From assembly GCA_031276685.1 (NCBI GenBank), contig JAISMQ010000165.1, positions 1 through 6,981 on the forward strand: 6,981 nt of DNA, read 5' to 3'. Below the pieces are notes generated by a model that was not told the origin of the DNA, made no database searches, and saw only the letters and a list, made by a program, of their open reading frames with translations. A program made the translations under genes and the position numbers. Origin of the DNA: Treponema sp. GTDB lineage: Bacteria > Spirochaetota > Spirochaetia > Treponematales > Breznakiellaceae. Positions 5,079 through 6,981 of the stretch are shown one piece after another; the stretch's first letter is position 1, and each line of letters opens with the position of its first letter.

Positions 5079-5873
5079 ATGAAAAAAGAAGTCGCCGCAA
5101 GGCGGTTTCCGGCAGCCCTGCCGGCCCTGTGCGTTACCCTGTTCCTTGTCCTGTTCTTCCTGCTTCTGCCCGTTTTCCAGCCCCCGGCCTCCGCCGAATC
5201 ATCGGACCTTGGGGATGCCGGGGCCGACAGCACGGTTTATGTAACCGCCACGGGTATAAAATACCACCGGGAGGGCTGCCGCAGCCTTAGCCGCTCAAAA
5301 ATCGCCCTAAGCCTGGCGGACGCCGCAGGATCCGGCTACGAGCCCTGCGGTATCTGCAATCCCCCGGTATCTGCGGCCCTGCCGGTTTCCCCCCGGACAG
5401 CCGTCCTGTACCAGGTGAACATCGCGGGCCTGCGCAGTGTCAGCAACGCGGACCTGTCCCGCATGACCGGGGCCGAAGTGGTGGGCCACGTGGACGGCGA
5501 CACCGTGCGGGTGCGGATCAAAAACCCCCCGGCGGGGCTGGACGCGGTGGAAACCATCAGGATGATCGGGGTCGACACCCCGGAAACCGTACACCCCCGG
5601 CGGGAAGTGGAATTCTTTGGCAAAGAGGCCAGCGAATTTACCCGGCAAAGGCTTTTGGGGCAACCCGTTTTTCTGGCCTTTGACTGGGACCGGCGGGATC
5701 GCTACGGCAGGCTTCTGGCCTACATCTACAGCCCCGACGGCGACTGCCATAACGCCGCCCTTATCCGGGAAGGTTACGCCCACGCCTACACCAGTTTCAG
5801 TTTCCAGTTCATGGACGAATTCCGCAGCCTGGAACAGGAAGCCCGCCGCGAAAAACGCGGCCTGTGGCGCTAA
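5079..5873 (+). CDS. Secreted staphylococcal-nuclease-like protein with N-terminal His/Cys metal-binding module
   Basis: This 264-residue protein is a calcium-dependent thermonuclease homologue. It starts with a signal peptide: basic residues 2-9, a hydrophobic core at about 12-31, and a PPASA-E cleavage site after residue 39, so it should be exported. Residues 53-96 form a small module, VYVTATGIKYHREGC then PCGICNPP, with H63, C67, C90 and C93 spaced like a zinc-binding knuckle. This module is known next to SNase and competence-type nuclease domains. The SNase domain (about 132-264) keeps every catalytic residue: HVDGDTVRV (D139, D141), IRMIGVDTPET (R161, D166, E169) and RYGRLLAYIY (R211). 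It ends in the usual KRGLW. Its role would be degradation of extracellular or periplasmic DNA and RNA, for nutrition or uptake; that is inferred. It is transcribed divergently from the peptidase operon across 48 bases. A 6-bp GCCGCG/CGCGGC hairpin with an A5 loop lies in its last codons (5845-5861), but no terminator T-run follows. Confidence 0.9.
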   Translation: MKKEVAARRFPAALPALCVTLFLVLFFLLLPVFQPPASAESSDLGDAGADSTVYVTATGIKYHREGCRSLSRSKIALSLADAAGSGYEPCGICNPPVSAALPVSPRTAVLYQVNIAGLRSVSNADLSRMTGAEVVGHVDGDTVRVRIKNPPAGLDAVETIRMIGVDTPETVHPRREVEFFGKEASEFTRQRLLGQPVFLAFDWDRRDRYGRLLAYIYSPDGDCHNAALIREGYAHAYTSFSFQFMDEFRSLEQEARREKRGLWR

Positions 5874-5889
5874 GGGCGGGGGCGGGCGG

Positions 5890-5918
5890 TTGTAACAGGC
5901 GGATTTGTTTACTAAAAT
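5890..5918 (+). promoter_or_regulatory. Promoter of the ATPase gene
   Basis: TTGTAA (5890-5895) and TAAAAT (5913-5918) are separated by exactly 17 bases, the best -35/-10 pair in the window. Transcription should start near 5925, directly before the in-frame ATG at 5926. A GGG-C-GGGGG-C-GGG-C-GG tract (5874-5889) fills the space between the nuclease stop and the -35 box. Confidence 0.5.
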
Positions 5919-5925
5919 AGAATGA

Positions 5926-6981
5926 ATGGGAAATGGGATGAATATTCAGGAAAAATTAAGCATCAGCGAATTCTTTTCGATCAAGACATTCGATTGGGAT
6001 ATTAAGGGTTTTAATATCCTTACCGGGAAAATGGCTTCCGGTAAAAGCCTTGCCTTAAAAATTCTGTACTTTTGCGAACAGGTTATCCACCGTGTAGTTT
6101 TTTATGACTCGATTGACAAAGATATGTTTACCAAAAAAAACTTTTTCGAAAAAGTTGAAAAAGAATTCAACACTATATTCATCAGTAAAAACCACAAGAA
6201 AGATTTTTACAATACTAAAATAACATATAAGTATTTTTTCAAAAACAGCGGCGTGGGCACCCCCAGCCTGTTTGACCAGCCGGAAACCCCTGTGTTTGAT
6301 CTGTCGGCCGAATGGAACAAAGAGAGGGGGCAGTTGCAATGGACAAGCGGTTACATCGAATCAAAACTTGAACAGTGGCAAAAATATTTTGAAGAACCCA
6401 ATACGCCTGATTTGATAGAGAGTATTCGTAACCGCATATATGAATCCATAGCGTCCGATTTTACCGGCGAATTTCCCCCGGCGGCCATGTTTATCCCGGC
6501 TTCGCGGGCCATAGCTGCGATTGCAAGCAGTGTCTCGTCCCGCGATCAGTTTATCAGCGATTTTATGGACTTTAGAAGTTTTGCACTGTCATTCAGAGGG
6601 GACATTTCAAGCGGGGCGGTTAACAAAATTCTGCATGTAAAGGATATTTTGGTGACTGAAAGTGACAAACAGCCCGAGTTTGAACTGCCAAACAAGCGCA
6701 GGGTAAGTTCCCTGGAATTATCCAGCGGCCAGCAGGAATTGTTGTATCTTCTGTTGTTGATAAACGATCTTCCCAAAACACATTTTCGATACGGAAAAGC
6801 CGTGTCTATTTTTATTGAAGAGCCTTCCGCCCATCTGTTCCCCGGTGAGCAAAAAGAAACTATTGAATATTTGGCTGAAAACTTTAACAAACTGCAAAAA
6901 AACACGAATTCAAGCCCTGGTTATAGGTTCTTTATATCAACACACAGCCCCTATGTCCTGAATACCCTTAACAACATTTTT
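5926..6981 (+). CDS. ABC/OLD-like AAA ATPase, 3' end outside window
   Basis: The frame is open to the right edge. It begins either at ATG 5926 (MGNGMNIQEK) or at ATG 5938 (MNIQEK, 348 residues visible). 5926 lies seven bases after a -10 box and would be leaderless; 5938 has only a weak GGGAAATGGG before it. Numbered from 5938, the protein has a Walker A GKMASGKS (30-37, K36), the motif AMFIPASRA (183-191), an ABC-type signature ELSSGQQELLYL (260-271), a Walker B IFIEEPSAHLFP (291-302, catalytic E294/E295) and a switch His, STHSPYVL (H336). This is the P-loop family of OLD/RecF-like ATPases (AAA_15/AAA_21), with a variable helical insert (about 60-180). Members often pair with a nuclease or other effector in phage-defence systems, but some have other roles. 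The gene is AT-rich compared with the nuclease before it. Any TOPRIM domain or partner gene would lie outside the window. Confidence 0.85.
   Translation, partial: MGNGMNIQEKLSISEFFSIKTFDWDIKGFNILTGKMASGKSLALKILYFCEQVIHRVVFYDSIDKDMFTKKNFFEKVEKEFNTIFISKNHKKDFYNTKITYKYFFKNSGVGTPSLFDQPETPVFDLSAEWNKERGQLQWTSGYIESKLEQWQKYFEEPNTPDLIESIRNRIYESIASDFTGEFPPAAMFIPASRAIAAIASSVSSRDQFISDFMDFRSFALSFRGDISSGAVNKILHVKDILVTESDKQPEFELPNKRRVSSLELSSGQQELLYLLLLINDLPKTHFRYGKAVSIFIEEPSAHLFPGEQKETIEYLAENFNKLQKNTNSSPGYRFFISTHSPYVLNTLNNIF

Noticed and set aside
5307..5783. A minus-strand open frame of 158 codons antisense to the nuclease
   Set aside because: It is the complement of a complete SNase domain with all catalytic residues, and has shadow composition.
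5845..5861. GCCGCG-A5-CGCGGC hairpin as the nuclease terminator
   Set aside because: It lies inside the last codons and is followed by a G-rich tract, not by a T-run.

Overview
The window reads as chromosomal DNA from a fairly GC-rich bacterium with two visibly AT-rich insertions. The style of the uncharacterised left-hand protein, the ORF-poor GC-rich hairpin region and the mix of genes suggest a spirochaete, perhaps a Treponema of the termite-gut type. That is an impression from the sequence alone and is held with low confidence. No rRNA, tRNA, CRISPR array, transposase or integrase is visible.

Layout, left to right. (1) 1-1520, minus strand: the first 506 residues of an uncharacterised protein whose 3' end lies outside the window. 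(2) 1521-1895: a gene-free stretch packed with inverted repeats, including a perfect 12-bp AT-rich one. (3) 1896-2571, minus strand: an AT-rich type II toxin-antitoxin module, made of an intact Phd/YefM-like antitoxin (GTG start) and, through an ATGA overlap, a PIN-domain toxin gene broken by one frameshift near codon 80. (4) 2643-5030, minus strand: a two-gene operon of an M20-family metallopeptidase followed nine bases later by a cation diffusion facilitator (CDF) metal exporter. (5) 5031-5078: a 48-bp divergent promoter region. (6) 5079-5873, plus strand: a secreted staphylococcal-nuclease-like enzyme with an extra N-terminal His/Cys zinc-finger-like module. (7) 5926 or 5938 to the right edge, plus strand: the first ~348 residues of an AT-rich ABC/OLD-like AAA ATPase, cut by the window end.

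How the genes relate. The peptidase and CDF exporter are probably co-transcribed, but I see no shared pathway beyond metal use. The toxin-antitoxin module looks inserted downstream of the CDF gene and may now be only an antitoxin plus a toxin remnant. The ATPase has the architecture of ATPases found in anti-phage systems, but any partner gene lies beyond the window, so a defence role is only a hypothesis. At three starts (M20 peptidase, nuclease, ATPase) a -10-like hexamer sits only 7-8 bases before an ATG with no clear Shine-Dalgarno sequence, which suggests leaderless transcripts.

I do not see a demonstrable new multi-gene system. The best leads are the frameshifted toxin, the structured 1.6-1.9 kb region, the zinc-finger nuclease, the Asn-for-His change in the CDF metal site, and the truncated ATPase.
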